Assembly: GCA_964412845.1 (NCBI GenBank)
Contig: CAYPQM010000112.1
Coordinates: 1 to 22,569 of the forward strand
Reading direction: 5' to 3'
From: JAWWPY01 sp964412845
GTDB lineage: Bacteria; Actinomycetota; Actinomycetes; Streptosporangiales; Streptosporangiaceae
Length of the DNA: 22,569 nucleotides
This document shows positions 1 to 7,805 of the stretch, piece after piece. Every line of letters begins with the position of its first letter. Within the stretch, counting starts at the first letter, position 1. The position numbers were made by a program, and so were the translations under genes. Under the pieces are notes generated by a model. That model was not told where the DNA came from and did not search any database. It saw only the letters and a program-made list of their open reading frames with translations.

Positions 1-966
1 CTGCTCGGCCCCTCGGGCTGCGGCAAGACCACGACGCTGCGGCTGCTCGCCGGGCTGGAGGACGCCGACGCCGGCCGGATCACGGTCGGCGGCAAGGATG
101 TCATTCACCTGCCGGCCAGCAAGCGCGACATGGGCATGGTGTTCCAGTCGTACTCGCTGTTCCCGCACATGACAGTGCGCCAGAACGTCGCTTTCGGGCT
201 GCGCCTGCGCCGGGTCAGCGCGGACGAACGGGACCGGCGGGCGCTGGAGATGCTCGACCTGGTCGGCCTCTCGACCCAGGCGGACCGGTACCCGCACCAG
301 ATCTCCGGCGGGCAGCAGCAGCGGGTGGCCCTGGCCCGCGCCCTGGCCATCGAGCCGCAGGTGCTGCTGCTCGACGAGCCGCTGTCGGCGCTGGATGCCA
401 AGGTCCGGGCCCAGCTGCGGGACCAGATCCGCCGGATCCAGCTCGAGGTCGGCATCACCACCCTGTTCGTCACGCACGATCAGGAAGAGGCGCTGGCCAT
501 CGCGGACCGGGTCGGCGTCATGCGGGAAGGCCGGCTGGAGCAGCTCGCGCCGCCCACCGAGGTCTACTCGCGCCCGGCCACCCCGTTCGTGGCCGAGTTC
601 GTCGGCCTCACCAACCGGCTCGCGGGCACCGTCAGCGGCTCGACCGTGACGGTGCGCGGGCGCGACCTGCCGCTGGTGGACCTCTCGACCCCGGCCGGGC
701 CGGTGACGGCGCTGGTCCGGCCCGAGGCGGTCACGCTGGCCTCGGACAGCTCGGGAGACTCCGGGCCGCTGGTCGGTACCGTCATCGCCACGACGTTCCT
801 GGGCGCGACCAGCCGGGTCACCGTGGATCTGGGCGACACCACGATCCTGGCCCAGCTCTCGACCTCCGATGCCACGGCTCACCCGGCGGGCAGCCGGGTC
901 GCACTCACCATCCGGCCGGACCCGGTGCTCGTCTCCGCTGATTCACCGGCCGCGGTCGAGGGGTGA
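1..966 (+). CDS. ABC transporter ATP-binding protein, TOBE-containing importer type (5' end missing)
   Basis: This is the nucleotide-binding subunit of an ABC importer; it would hydrolyse ATP at the inner face of the membrane. The reading frame is open from base 1, so the N-terminus lies outside the window; residues are counted from base 1. Visible motifs in order are Walker A GPSGCGKTT (3-11), Q-loop glutamine 49 in MVFQSYSLFPH, signature SGGQQQRVALARAL (from 102), Walker B VLLLDEP (121-127, catalytic Glu126), D-loop SALD and the H-loop THDQEEA (His159). About 120 residues follow, of the TOBE type seen in PotA, FbpC and 2-aminoethylphosphonate importers. The permease and binding-protein genes must lie upstream. 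Its stop overlaps the GTG of the phosphoesterase by 4 bp (GTGA), so the two are probably translationally coupled. The partner suggests a phosphorylated substrate, but that is inference; the motifs do not distinguish iron, polyamine or phosphonate uptake. Confidence 0.93.
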   Translation: MLGPSGCGKTTTLRLLAGLEDADAGRITVGGKDVIHLPASKRDMGMVFQSYSLFPHMTVRQNVAFGLRLRRVSADERDRRALEMLDLVGLSTQADRYPHQISGGQQQRVALARALAIEPQVLLLDEPLSALDAKVRAQLRDQIRRIQLEVGITTLFVTHDQEEALAIADRVGVMREGRLEQLAPPTEVYSRPATPFVAEFVGLTNRLAGTVSGSTVTVRGRDLPLVDLSTPAGPVTALVRPEAVTLASDSSGDSGPLVGTVIATTFLGATSRVTVDLGDTTILAQLSTSDATAHPAGSRVALTIRPDPVLVSADSPAAVEG

Positions 967-2621
967 CGGGCAGGCGCCCGCCGCTGACCACCGATCGTCG
1001 GCTGGGCGCCGGCCTGGTCCTGCGCAGCGGGTCCGCCGCGCCCTACCGGGCCGTCCAGATCATCGAGGGCGAGCCGCACGTCGTCCGGGACGACCTCGGC
1101 GCACCTGATGACGGTTCACCGGCCGGGCCGGACCCGGCCCGCCCGCTGCTGTGCCTCGCGCACATCACCGATCTCCAGCTGGCCGACGTCCAGTCGCCGA
1201 CCAGGTTCGAGTTCCTCAACCGGTACTTCGCCGACCCGAGGTACGCCGAGATCCTGCCCGTGCAGCGCCCGCAGGAGGCACTCACCGCGCACGCCGTGGA
1301 CGCCACGCTGCGCACCCTCAACGCCGCCTGCGGGCCGGCCACTGGCGCGGCGCCCCAGCTGGCGGTCACCACCGGCGACGCTATCGACAACGCGCAGTGG
1401 AACGAGGCGCAGGCCTTCCTGGCCCTCTTCGACGGCGGCCTCGTACGGCCGGATTCCGGAGGTCCCCGGTACGAGGGGGTCCAGTCGCTGGACTGGCCCG
1501 ATGACATCTTCTGGAAGCCGGACGGGGTGGCCCCCGGCGGCCCGGACGTCTTCCGCAGCGCCTTCGGCTTCCCGCACTACCCAGGACTCCTGGAGCACGC
1601 GCTGCGCGAGTTCTCCGCAGCCGGCCTGCGGATCCCGTGGCTGTCGTGCTTCGGCAACCACGAGGCCCTCGACCAGGGCGTGGGCATCATCACCGACCGC
1701 CTCGCCGGAGCGTTCACCGGCACCCGGAACCCCGTGGCGCTGCCGGATGACTTCGACCATGACCGGGCGCTGGACCTGTTCACCGAGCGTCCTGAGGTCC
1801 TCATGACCGGCCCGGCGGTCACGATCACTGGCGATCCGGGCCGCCGGCCGATCACCCGGCAGGAGTTCGTGCAGGCCCACTTCCAGCCCGGCTCGCGCCC
1901 GTTCGGGCACGGTTTCACCGAACAGAACCGGCTCAGCGGCACCGCCTTCTACGCCTACGACACGCCCGCCGTCCGCTTCATCGCGCTGGATACCTGCAGT
2001 CTCGCCGGGGGTGGCGCCGGATGCCTGGACCGCGACCAGGCACGGTGGCTGGAGGCGCGGCTCACTGAGGTGCACTCGGCCTACTACGGGCCGGACGGGC
2101 GGCAAGTCGCCACGGGACACGACGACCGCCTGGTCATCATCTTCTCCCACCACGGGGCAGGCACCCTGACGAACACCCGGGGGCCCGGCGGCGGGGCCAT
2201 GCTCGGCGGCGGTGACCTCCTCGCCCAGTTGCACCGGTTCCCCAATGTCGTGCTGTGGCTGAACGGTCACACGCACGCCAACGCCGTCCGGCCGCGACGG
2301 CACCCGGGCCACCCGCGGCGCGGCTTCTGGGAGGTCACCACGTGCGCGGTCATCGACTGGCCCTGCCAGACCCGCCTCGTCGAACTCGCTGACTGCGGCG
2401 GCTACCTGTCCATCGTCTGCACCATGGTTGACCACGACACCCCGGTCGCGCCCCGGTCGCTGGACACCAGCGACGATCTCGCCGCGCTGCATCGCGAACT
2501 CGCCGCCAACATGCCGCTGGCCGGCCTGCACCATCCGGCCGGGACCGGGACGCCCACCGACCGGAACGTGGAGCTCCGGCTCATCCCGCCTTTTCCGCTC
2601 AGCCGGCTGGCCGGCCTGTAG
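963..2621 (+). CDS. Large calcineurin-like metallophosphoesterase (TIGR03767-like)
   Basis: A 552-residue protein with the scattered motifs of the calcineurin-like phosphoesterase fold, separated by long inserts: HITDLQ (67-72), GDAIDN (138-143), GNHE (231-234), SHHG (395-398) and NGHTH (434-438). These ligate two metals for phosphomonoester or phosphodiester hydrolysis. The wide spacing and the segment DLQLADVQSPTRFEF resemble the actinobacterial TIGR03767 family (from memory, not searched). The first motif has D-x-Q where classical members have D-x-H. Family members often carry a Tat signal; here the N-terminus (MTGRRPPLTTDRRLGAG) has no hydrophobic stretch, so the enzyme is probably cytoplasmic. 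The GTG start overlaps the ABC ATPase stop by 4 bp. A likely role is hydrolysis of an imported phosphate or phosphonate ester; the substrate is unknown. Only 4 bp separate its stop from the convergent gene. Confidence 0.88.
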   Translation: MTGRRPPLTTDRRLGAGLVLRSGSAAPYRAVQIIEGEPHVVRDDLGAPDDGSPAGPDPARPLLCLAHITDLQLADVQSPTRFEFLNRYFADPRYAEILPVQRPQEALTAHAVDATLRTLNAACGPATGAAPQLAVTTGDAIDNAQWNEAQAFLALFDGGLVRPDSGGPRYEGVQSLDWPDDIFWKPDGVAPGGPDVFRSAFGFPHYPGLLEHALREFSAAGLRIPWLSCFGNHEALDQGVGIITDRLAGAFTGTRNPVALPDDFDHDRALDLFTERPEVLMTGPAVTITGDPGRRPITRQEFVQAHFQPGSRPFGHGFTEQNRLSGTAFYAYDTPAVRFIALDTCSLAGGGAGCLDRDQARWLEARLTEVHSAYYGPDGRQVATGHDDRLVIIFSHHGAGTLTNTRGPGGGAMLGGGDLLAQLHRFPNVVLWLNGHTHANAVRPRRHPGHPRRGFWEVTTCAVIDWPCQTRLVELADCGGYLSIVCTMVDHDTPVAPRSLDTSDDLAALHRELAANMPLAGLHHPAGTGTPTDRNVELRLIPPFPLSRLAGL

Positions 2622-2625
2622 CCCG

Positions 2626-3279
2626 TCAGTGCCGCCAGCCCGGGGCGGCCAGCCGCTCTATCGCGGCCTCGCCGCCGTCCAGCCTGACCTGCGCGGCCGA
2701 GGTCCGGCCGAGCACCCACAGGGTCAGCTCAGCCGGGTTGCCGGTGACCGTGACCACCGGGGTGCTGGCCTTGGCGGTGATCCGGACCCGCTGCTGGCCA
2801 GGACCCGCCGGCCGGTCATCCCGGACCAGCTCGATTCCGACCGGTGCTTTGCGCAGCATGAACCGGGCGGCGCCGAGGCGCTGCCAGAGCGCGTCCGTCA
2901 GCTTCGTGCTGATGTCCCGCTGGGCCCAGCCCGGCGCGGCCCGGCGCACGTCCTCGTGATGCACGAAGTACTCGACAAAGTTGGCCCGTTCGTCCATGCC
3001 GGGAATCGCGAAGAAGGACAGCTTCGGCGGCCCGTTCCTGATCGTTTCCACCAGGCGGGGGTAGGGCGTCCGCTTGCTGAGCGAGCGCTGCACGCGCCGG
3101 GTGTACCCGGCCAGTGGGCCGCCCATCACGCCGGCCCCCGCGTCCGGCCGGTGCTCCCGCAGCACCAGGTGCGCGGCGAGGTCACGGGTTGTCCAGCCCT
3201 CGCATAGCGTGGGCGCTTGTGGGCCGGTCTGGTCGAGCAATGTGCATAGGGCCAATCGCTCATCGCGGGCTAGGGTCAT
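2626..3279 (-). CDS. DinB/maleylpyruvate-isomerase-like metal-binding protein (TIGR03085-like)
   Basis: A 217-residue protein with the actinobacterial four-helix DinB/mycothiol-dependent isomerase N-terminal architecture: LCEGWTTRDLAAHL near residues 25-38 (His37) and FVEYFVHHEDVRR at 101-113, where Glu103 and His107/His108 would complete a metal site. The C-terminal half (VTVTGNPAELTLWVLGR) matches the tail of this family. Its exact reaction is not established, and mycothiol-dependent chemistry is only a family-level expectation. I chose the ATG at 3279 (MTLARDERLALC) because conserved sequence begins there; an ATG at 3321 would add 14 unremarkable residues, and neither has a strong Shine-Dalgarno. 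In related genomes a gene of this type often sits next to hisI, as here, where the two diverge over about 110 bp. It converges on the phosphoesterase. Confidence 0.85.
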   Translation of the reverse strand: MTLARDERLALCTLLDQTGPQAPTLCEGWTTRDLAAHLVLREHRPDAGAGVMGGPLAGYTRRVQRSLSKRTPYPRLVETIRNGPPKLSFFAIPGMDERANFVEYFVHHEDVRRAAPGWAQRDISTKLTDALWQRLGAARFMLRKAPVGIELVRDDRPAGPGQQRVRITAKASTPVVTVTGNPAELTLWVLGRTSAAQVRLDGGEAAIERLAAPGWRH

Positions 3280-3390
3280 CCCGCGATGGTATTCATCCGG
3301 GGCTGACTGCGGAATGGGCACCCGGCCGCGGAACGGTCATCTAGCCAGGAGGCTGGGCGCCGGCCAGCGGACCTGAGAGAGGATCAGGGC

Positions 3391-3771
3391 ATGAGCATGG
3401 AAGTGACCGGGAATGGGCGCCCGTCCCGGCTGGATCCGCAGATCGCCGCGCGGCTCAAGCGTGACGCCGCCGGGCTGGTCGCCGCGATCGCCCAGCAGTA
3501 CGACACCGGTGAGGTGCTGATGCTGGGCTGGATGGACGATGAGGCGCTGCACCGCACCCTCACCACCGGCCGCTGCACCTACTGGTCACGCAGCCGGCAG
3601 GAGTACTGGGTGAAGGGCGAGACCTCCGGTCATCTGCAGCACGTCAAGTCGGTCGCGCTGGACTGTGACGGAGACGCGGTGCTGGTCCGGGTGGACCAGG
3701 TCGGCGGGGCCTGCCACACGGGTGACCGGACCTGCTTCGATGCGGCCGTGCTGGACACGGTCGCGGGCTGA
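3391..3771 (+). CDS. hisI: Phosphoribosyl-AMP cyclohydrolase
   Basis: HisI opens the adenine ring of phosphoribosyl-AMP in the third step of histidine synthesis, in the cytoplasm. At 126 residues it is the usual length of the monofunctional enzyme without a fused HisE domain. Diagnostic segments are GEVLMLGWMDDEAL (40-53), YWSRSRQEYWVKGETSGH (64-81), the Mg-binding DCDGD (91-95), and the zinc cysteines Cys92, Cys108 (GGACHTGD) and Cys115 (TCF). The ATG at 3391 follows a GAGAGGA Shine-Dalgarno-like stretch; the ATG at 3397 is a less likely alternative. The membrane-protein gene follows 20 bp downstream on the same strand, so they are probably cotranscribed. The hisI/trp linkage is conserved in actinobacteria, although trpE, which often follows hisI, is missing here. 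Confidence 0.96.
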   Translation: MSMEVTGNGRPSRLDPQIAARLKRDAAGLVAAIAQQYDTGEVLMLGWMDDEALHRTLTTGRCTYWSRSRQEYWVKGETSGHLQHVKSVALDCDGDAVLVRVDQVGGACHTGDRTCFDAAVLDTVAG

Positions 3772-3791
3772 GCCGGTGACGCGGTGACGCA

Positions 3792-4547
3792 ATGACCGGG
3801 ACGCCGCCCACGGCGGCTGCGCGGCGCGAGTACACACTCGCGGCGCTGCTCGGGCTGGCCGGTGCCGCGGTCATGCTGCTCGCGGTCCGGCAGGAGTGGG
3901 CGCGGGTGGTGACAGCCGCGCCGCAGCCGCTGCCGGCCACGATCGTGTCAGTACGCGGCCAGGACCTGGTGCCCCTCGCTGGCGCGCTGGGCCTGGCGGC
4001 GCTGGCCGGCCTGGCCGCCGTGCTGGCCACCCGGGGTCTCCTCCGGCGGCTGGTGGGGGCGCTGCTGGCCGCGTTCGGCGCCGGCGGCGCGCTGGCGGCG
4101 GCCGCGCACCTGGGAACGGCGGCCGTCCTGGCGGCCGCGGCTGGTGCGGGCGGGAGCGGTTCGCAGGCTGGCTCGGTCACCGGGGGGAGCGCCCCCGCGG
4201 CGGCGGGCGGCGCGGCACCGGGTGTCACGGGGCTGCGGCTGACCGGGCACGTCACGATGGCTGGCGTCCCTTGGCGCTGGGCCGTCCTGCTCGGCGCGCT
4301 GGCCGTGATCGCCGCCGGGCTGCTGGTGGCCTGGCGCGGGGCCGGCTGGCCGGTCATGTCCAGCCGCTACGAGCAGCCTGCTCCGCACGGCCCGCGGCCG
4401 GCGGACACAGCGACCCTGTGGGACTCGTTGAGCAGCGGCGTTGACCCGACCGCCGCCAGCCGGGGTGGGCCTGGTGTCGGCCAGCCCGGCGGGGCTGACC
4501 ACAATAGCGGGCCTGGCCTGGAGGAACGGGGTTTGGGGCGGGCCTGA
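3792..4547 (+). CDS. Trp biosynthesis-associated membrane protein (TIGR02234/Trp_oprn_chp family)
   Basis: A 251-residue polytopic membrane protein with four predicted helices: about 14-32, 59-80, 86-118 and 162-181. An Ala/Gly-rich loop (119-147) separates helices 3 and 4 and is probably extracytoplasmic. The cytoplasmic tail carries the family hallmarks SSRYE (190-194) and LWDSLSSGVDPT (209-220). Members occur almost exclusively in actinobacterial trp clusters, but their function is unknown; a role in tryptophan production or transport is guilt by association. The ATG at 3792 gives a short polar N-terminus ahead of helix 1. The gene lies between hisI (20 bp upstream) and trpC (129 bp downstream). 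The loop and the tail after residue 220 are low-complexity and should vary between species. Confidence 0.9.
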   Translation: MTGTPPTAAARREYTLAALLGLAGAAVMLLAVRQEWARVVTAAPQPLPATIVSVRGQDLVPLAGALGLAALAGLAAVLATRGLLRRLVGALLAAFGAGGALAAAAHLGTAAVLAAAAGAGGSGSQAGSVTGGSAPAAAGGAAPGVTGLRLTGHVTMAGVPWRWAVLLGALAVIAAGLLVAWRGAGWPVMSSRYEQPAPHGPRPADTATLWDSLSSGVDPTAASRGGPGVGQPGGADHNSGPGLEERGLGRA

Positions 4548-4629
4548 CGCGGTCCGCTCCGGCCGGGCCGCAGCGCGCTCCGGCGCTCGCGTCCGGAGGG
4601 GGCCCGCAGCCGCGGCGGAGCGGCATCGC

Positions 4630-4635
4630 TACGAT
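4630..4635 (+). promoter_or_regulatory. Possible -10 element upstream of trpC
   Basis: TACGAT fits the actinobacterial TANNNT -10 pattern and would place a start near 4642, giving a 35-nt leader with AGGAGA (4660-4665) ahead of the trpC GTG. No credible -35 is present at the right distance. It could be an internal promoter allowing trpCBA to be read separately from hisI, but the evidence is weak. Confidence 0.25.
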
Positions 4636-4676
4636 CGGTTCCGCAAGGCATCTAACCCGAGGAGACAGCGGACCGC

Positions 4677-5486
4677 GTGAGCGTGCTCGACGAGATCCTT
4701 GACGGAGTGCGTGCCGACCTTGCCGCCCGGCAGCAGCAGGTGACGCTCGACCGGCTCAAGGACATGGCAGGGCGGGCACCGTCGCCCCTGGACGCACTGG
4801 CCGCGCTGAAGGGCCAGGATGTGGCGGTCATCGCTGAAGTCAAGCGGGCCAGCCCGTCCAAGGGCGCGATGGCCGCGATCGCCGACCCAGCCGCCTTGGC
4901 GGTGGACTACGAAGCGGGCGGCGCGCGGGTGATCAGCGTGCTGACGGAGCCGCGGAAGTTCGGCGGCAGCTTGGCTGACCTGGCCGCGGTCCGGGAAGCC
5001 GTGCAGGTTCCGGTGCTGCGCAAGGATTTCGTGGTCAGCTCCTACCAGTTGTGGGAGGCGCGGGCGCACGGGGCTGACATGGTCCTGCTGATCGTGGCGG
5101 CGCTGGAGCAGAACGCGCTGGTGTCCCTGGTGGAGCGGGCCCAGTCCATCGGGCTGACACCGCTGGTGGAGGTGCACACCGACGAGGAGCTTGACCGCGC
5201 GGTGGAAGCCGGCGCGAAGATCATCGGCGTCAACGCGCGGAACCTGGCCACGCTGGAGGTGGACCGGGGCGTGTTCGCCCGGATCGCGCCGCGGGTCCCG
5301 GACGGGATCATCAAGGTCGCCGAGTCGGGCATCCGCGGACCGCACGACCTGCTCGCCTACGCCGCGGCGGGCGCGAACGCGGTGCTCGTCGGGGAGAGCC
5401 TGGTGACCGGCAAGGACCCACGATCGGCCGTGGCTGACCTGGTCACCGCGGGCTCGCACCCCGCGCTGCGCGGTGATCGCGGATGA
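4677..5486 (+). CDS. trpC: Indole-3-glycerol phosphate synthase
   Basis: TrpC closes the pyrrole ring of carboxyphenylamino-deoxyribulose phosphate to give indole-3-glycerol phosphate, the fourth step of the tryptophan pathway. The 269-residue single-domain TIM barrel (no fused TrpF) shows all active-site signatures: VIAEVKRASPSKG (51-63, Glu54 and Lys56), VLRKDF (113-118, catalytic Lys116), LVEVHT (163-168, Glu165), GVNARNL (184-190), and the phosphate-binding AESGI (215-219) and VGESL (238-242). The GTG start at 4677 has AGGAGA 11 nt upstream; the N-terminus MSVLDEILDGVRADLAARQ is typical. The stop overlaps the trpB ATG by 4 bp (ATGA), indicating translational coupling. Confidence 0.96.
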   Translation: MSVLDEILDGVRADLAARQQQVTLDRLKDMAGRAPSPLDALAALKGQDVAVIAEVKRASPSKGAMAAIADPAALAVDYEAGGARVISVLTEPRKFGGSLADLAAVREAVQVPVLRKDFVVSSYQLWEARAHGADMVLLIVAALEQNALVSLVERAQSIGLTPLVEVHTDEELDRAVEAGAKIIGVNARNLATLEVDRGVFARIAPRVPDGIIKVAESGIRGPHDLLAYAAAGANAVLVGESLVTGKDPRSAVADLVTAGSHPALRGDRG

Positions 5487-6760
5487 GCACATCAGCCACC
5501 ACCCGCCCAGATCGCGCCCCCGCCGAGACGGTGCCCGATGAGACCGGTCATTTCGGCCGGTACGGCGGGAGGTTCGCCCCTGAGGCGCTGATGTCGGCGC
5601 TCGATGAACTGGCCCGCGAGTACCGGTCAGCCCAGGCTGACCCGGCCTTCCAGGCCGAACTCGACGGGCTGCTGCGCGGCTACGCCGGGCGGCCCACGCT
5701 GGTCACCGAGGCACCCAGATTCGCCGCTCACGCGGGTGGCTGCCGGGTGCTGCTGAAGCGTGAGGATCTCGCCCATACTGGCTCCCACAAGATCAACAAT
5801 GTGCTCGGCCAGGCGCTGCTGACCAAGCGGATGGGCAAGACCCGCATGATCGCGGAGACCGGCGCGGGCCAGCACGGGGTGGCCACCGCGACCGCGTGCG
5901 CGCTGCTGGGCCTGGACTGCGTCGTCTACATGGGCGAAGAGGACACCCAGCGGCAGGCGCTGAACGTGGCCAGGATGCGGATGCTGGGCGCCGAGGTAGT
6001 TCCGGTGACCGCGGGCAGCCGGACCCTCAAGGACGCGATCAACGAGACGTTCCGCGACTGGGTGAGCACGGTCGCGACCACGCACTACTGCATCGGCTCG
6101 GTGATGGGCCCGGACCCGTTCCCCACGATGGTCCGGGATTTCCAGCGGATCATTGGGGTGGAGGCCCGCGAGCAGGTGCTGGCCATGACCGGCCGGCTGC
6201 CGGATGCGGTGATCGCGTGCGTGGGCGGCGGGTCCAACGCCATCGGCATCTTCCACGCCTTCATCCCGGATGAGTCGGTCCGGCTGATCGGCTGCGAAGC
6301 GGGCGGTGACGGGCTGGCCACCGGGCGCCACTCGGCGACCCTGATGGCCGGTTCCCAGGGCGTGATCCACGGGATGCGCACCTACCTGCTGCAGGACTCG
6401 GACGGCCAGACGCTCACCACCCACTCGGTGTCGGCCGGCCTGGACTATCCCGGCGTGGGGCCTGAGCACTCCTGGCTGCACGACACCGGCCGGGCCAGCT
6501 ACCGCGCCATCACGGACACCCAGGCCATGGATGCGTTCGGCCTGCTCTGCCGCACCGAGGGGATCATCCCGGCGATCGAATCGGCGCACGCTCTGGCGGG
6601 CGCGCGCGAGGTGGGCGCCGAACTCGGCCCCGACGCACTGCTGCTGGTCAACCTGTCCGGTCGCGGCGACAAGGACGTGGACATCGCCGCCCGGTGGTTC
6701 GGGCACCTGCCTGCGAAGACCAGCCCAGCGGAAACCAGCCCAGCGGAGAAGGCTCGGTGA
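5483..6760 (+). CDS. trpB: Tryptophan synthase beta chain
   Basis: TrpB condenses indole with L-serine using pyridoxal phosphate, as half of the alpha2-beta2 complex. In this 425-residue chain the PLP Schiff-base lysine is Lys103 in HTGSHKINN, the catalytic acid/base glutamate is Glu125 in ETGAGQHG, and the PLP phosphate loop is GGGSNA (248-253). The N-terminus (GHFGRYGGRFAPE) is the canonical TrpB1 opening, so this is the standard alpha-dependent form. The start overlaps the trpC stop. The C-terminus carries a non-conserved extension, KTSPAETSPAEKAR, produced by a 15-bp duplication; this region also supplies the GGAGAAGG Shine-Dalgarno (6744-6751) for trpA. The stop overlaps the trpA GTG by 4 bp. 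Confidence 0.97.
   Translation: MSTSATTRPDRAPAETVPDETGHFGRYGGRFAPEALMSALDELAREYRSAQADPAFQAELDGLLRGYAGRPTLVTEAPRFAAHAGGCRVLLKREDLAHTGSHKINNVLGQALLTKRMGKTRMIAETGAGQHGVATATACALLGLDCVVYMGEEDTQRQALNVARMRMLGAEVVPVTAGSRTLKDAINETFRDWVSTVATTHYCIGSVMGPDPFPTMVRDFQRIIGVEAREQVLAMTGRLPDAVIACVGGGSNAIGIFHAFIPDESVRLIGCEAGGDGLATGRHSATLMAGSQGVIHGMRTYLLQDSDGQTLTTHSVSAGLDYPGVGPEHSWLHDTGRASYRAITDTQAMDAFGLLCRTEGIIPAIESAHALAGAREVGAELGPDALLLVNLSGRGDKDVDIAARWFGHLPAKTSPAETSPAEKAR
6719..6748 (+). repeat. 15-bp tandem duplication at the 3' end of trpB
   Basis: Two adjacent copies of ACCAGCCCAGCGGAA (6719-6733 and 6734-6748) differ only at their last base. They encode TSPAE twice in the TrpB tail, and the second copy merges into the trpA ribosome-binding site. 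Confidence 0.85.
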
Positions 6761-7569
6761 CCGGGGTCAGCGCTGCCTTCGACAAGGCCGCCGCAGACGG
6801 CCGGGCGGCCCTGATCGGGTACCTGCCCGCCGGATTCCCGTCGGTGGACGGCGCGGTCGCGGCGGCCACCGCGCTCGCCGAGGCCGGGGTCGACGTGGTG
6901 GAAATCGGCCTGCCTTACTCCGATCCGCTGATGGACGGCCCGGTCATCCAGGAGGCGGTGCACCGCGCGCTGGCCGGCGGAGTCCGGGTCACCGACGTGC
7001 TGAGCACGGTCGAGGCGGTAGCGGCCGCGGGCGTGCCGGTGCTGGTCATGACGTACTGGAATCCGGTCGACCACTACGGCGTCGAGGCCTTCGCCCGCGA
7101 TCTCGCGGCGGCGGGCGGCGCCGGGCTGATCACCCCGGACCTGACCCCGGAAGAGGCAGGCCCGTGGCTGGCGGCCGCCGAATCCCACGGCCTGGACCGG
7201 ATCTTCCTGGTGGCGCCGAGTTCATCCACGCTGCGCATCGCGCGCATCGCGGACGTCTGCCGCGGGTTCGTCTACGCGGCGTCGCTGATGGGCATCACCG
7301 GGGCCAGGGACTCGGTCAGCGGCGATGCCGCCGGGCTGGTCAGCCGGGTCAGGGACGCCACCACCCTGCCGGTTGCGGTGGGCCTCGGCGTGCGCGACGC
7401 CGCCCAGGCCGCGCAGGTGGCCGGGTTCGCGGACGGCGTGATCGTCGGATCCGCGTTCGTCCAGCGACTGCTCGACGCGGCTGACCCGGGGGCCGGCCTG
7501 GCGGCGGTCCGCGCGCTGGCGAGTGACCTGGCGGCGGGCGTCCGCAGCCACGCCCCGGCCCGCGGCTGA
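6757..7569 (+). CDS. trpA: Tryptophan synthase alpha chain
   Basis: TrpA cleaves indole-3-glycerol phosphate to indole and glyceraldehyde-3-phosphate and channels indole to TrpB. The 270-residue TIM barrel begins at the GTG that overlaps the trpB stop (GTGA), preceded by GGAGAAGG about 6 nt upstream. Counted from that start, the catalytic residues fall at Glu49 (VVEIGLPYSDP) and Asp60 (LMDGP), the same numbers as in the Salmonella enzyme. Other signatures are GYLPAGFP (21-28), the loop 6 region with SLMGITGAR, and the C-terminal phosphate site GLGVRDA and VIVGSAF. A longer in-frame reading from 6694 would run through trpB coding sequence and is not used. It ends the trp run; a GC-rich hairpin spans its stop codon. 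Confidence 0.96.
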   Translation: MTGVSAAFDKAAADGRAALIGYLPAGFPSVDGAVAAATALAEAGVDVVEIGLPYSDPLMDGPVIQEAVHRALAGGVRVTDVLSTVEAVAAAGVPVLVMTYWNPVDHYGVEAFARDLAAAGGAGLITPDLTPEEAGPWLAAAESHGLDRIFLVAPSSSTLRIARIADVCRGFVYAASLMGITGARDSVSGDAAGLVSRVRDATTLPVAVGLGVRDAAQAAQVAGFADGVIVGSAFVQRLLDAADPGAGLAAVRALASDLAAGVRSHAPARG

Positions 7570-7577
7570 CCGCGGGC
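7558..7577 (+). terminator. GC hairpin over the trpA stop codon, possible terminator
   Basis: GCCCGCGG pairs perfectly with CCGCGGGC around a CTGA loop that contains the trpA stop. There is no following T-tract, which is common in high-GC actinomycetes but leaves termination uncertain. It would separate the trp run from gltBD. Confidence 0.35.
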
Positions 7578-7677
7578 GGGCGCCGTCCGTTGCTGTGACG
7601 GAGCGTGTGAACCGGGTGAATGTGCTGGGTCAGGTGTTTCGCGATCAGTAAGGGGTGGGGATGATGCCTCTGGTGGC

Positions 7678-7704
7678 GTAATCTCGATGTAACCTCTGAG
7701 CACC
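7678..7704 (+). promoter_or_regulatory. GlnR-like box upstream of gltBD
   Basis: Three pentamers with 11-bp periodicity, GTAAT (7678), GTAAC (7689) and GCACC (7700), are separated by 6-nt spacers. This fits the known actinobacterial GlnR pattern of gTnAC-n6-GnAAC repeats; the first pair matches in 4 of 5 positions at each half-site. Its centre lies about 120 bp upstream of the gltB start, and TANNNT hexamers at 7679 and 7690 overlap it. GlnR is the OmpR-type nitrogen regulator, and glutamate synthase is a plausible target. No binding evidence is available. Confidence 0.45.
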
Positions 7705-7800
7705 AGCTCGAGGATCAGCGACGGCCGCGTTCAGCGGCGTTCGCTGCAGGGCCAATGTCGTCCCGACCGCATGCGAGAACGCGAAGACGGACGAGACGAC

Positions 7801-7805
7801 AGGAG
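7801..7805 (+). promoter_or_regulatory. Ribosome-binding site that decides the gltB start
   Basis: AGGAG lies 5 nt ahead of the ATG at 7811. A GTG at 7805 is also in frame but shares its first base with this Shine-Dalgarno, so the ATG is preferred. Confidence 0.75.

Noticed and set aside
1116..2534. Antisense reading frame of 472 codons in the phosphoesterase gene
   Set aside because: It is a composition shadow with no domain; the sense frame carries all metal-binding motifs.
4441..4680. Tryptophan-containing leader peptide or attenuator before trpC
   Set aside because: The only reading frame there has two separated Trp codons, overlaps the membrane-protein gene out of frame, and no terminator/antiterminator pair with a T-tract was found.
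6694..6756. Upstream extension of trpA
   Set aside because: It would overlap trpB by 67 bp; the GTG at 6757 has a good Shine-Dalgarno and puts the catalytic Glu and Asp at the expected positions.
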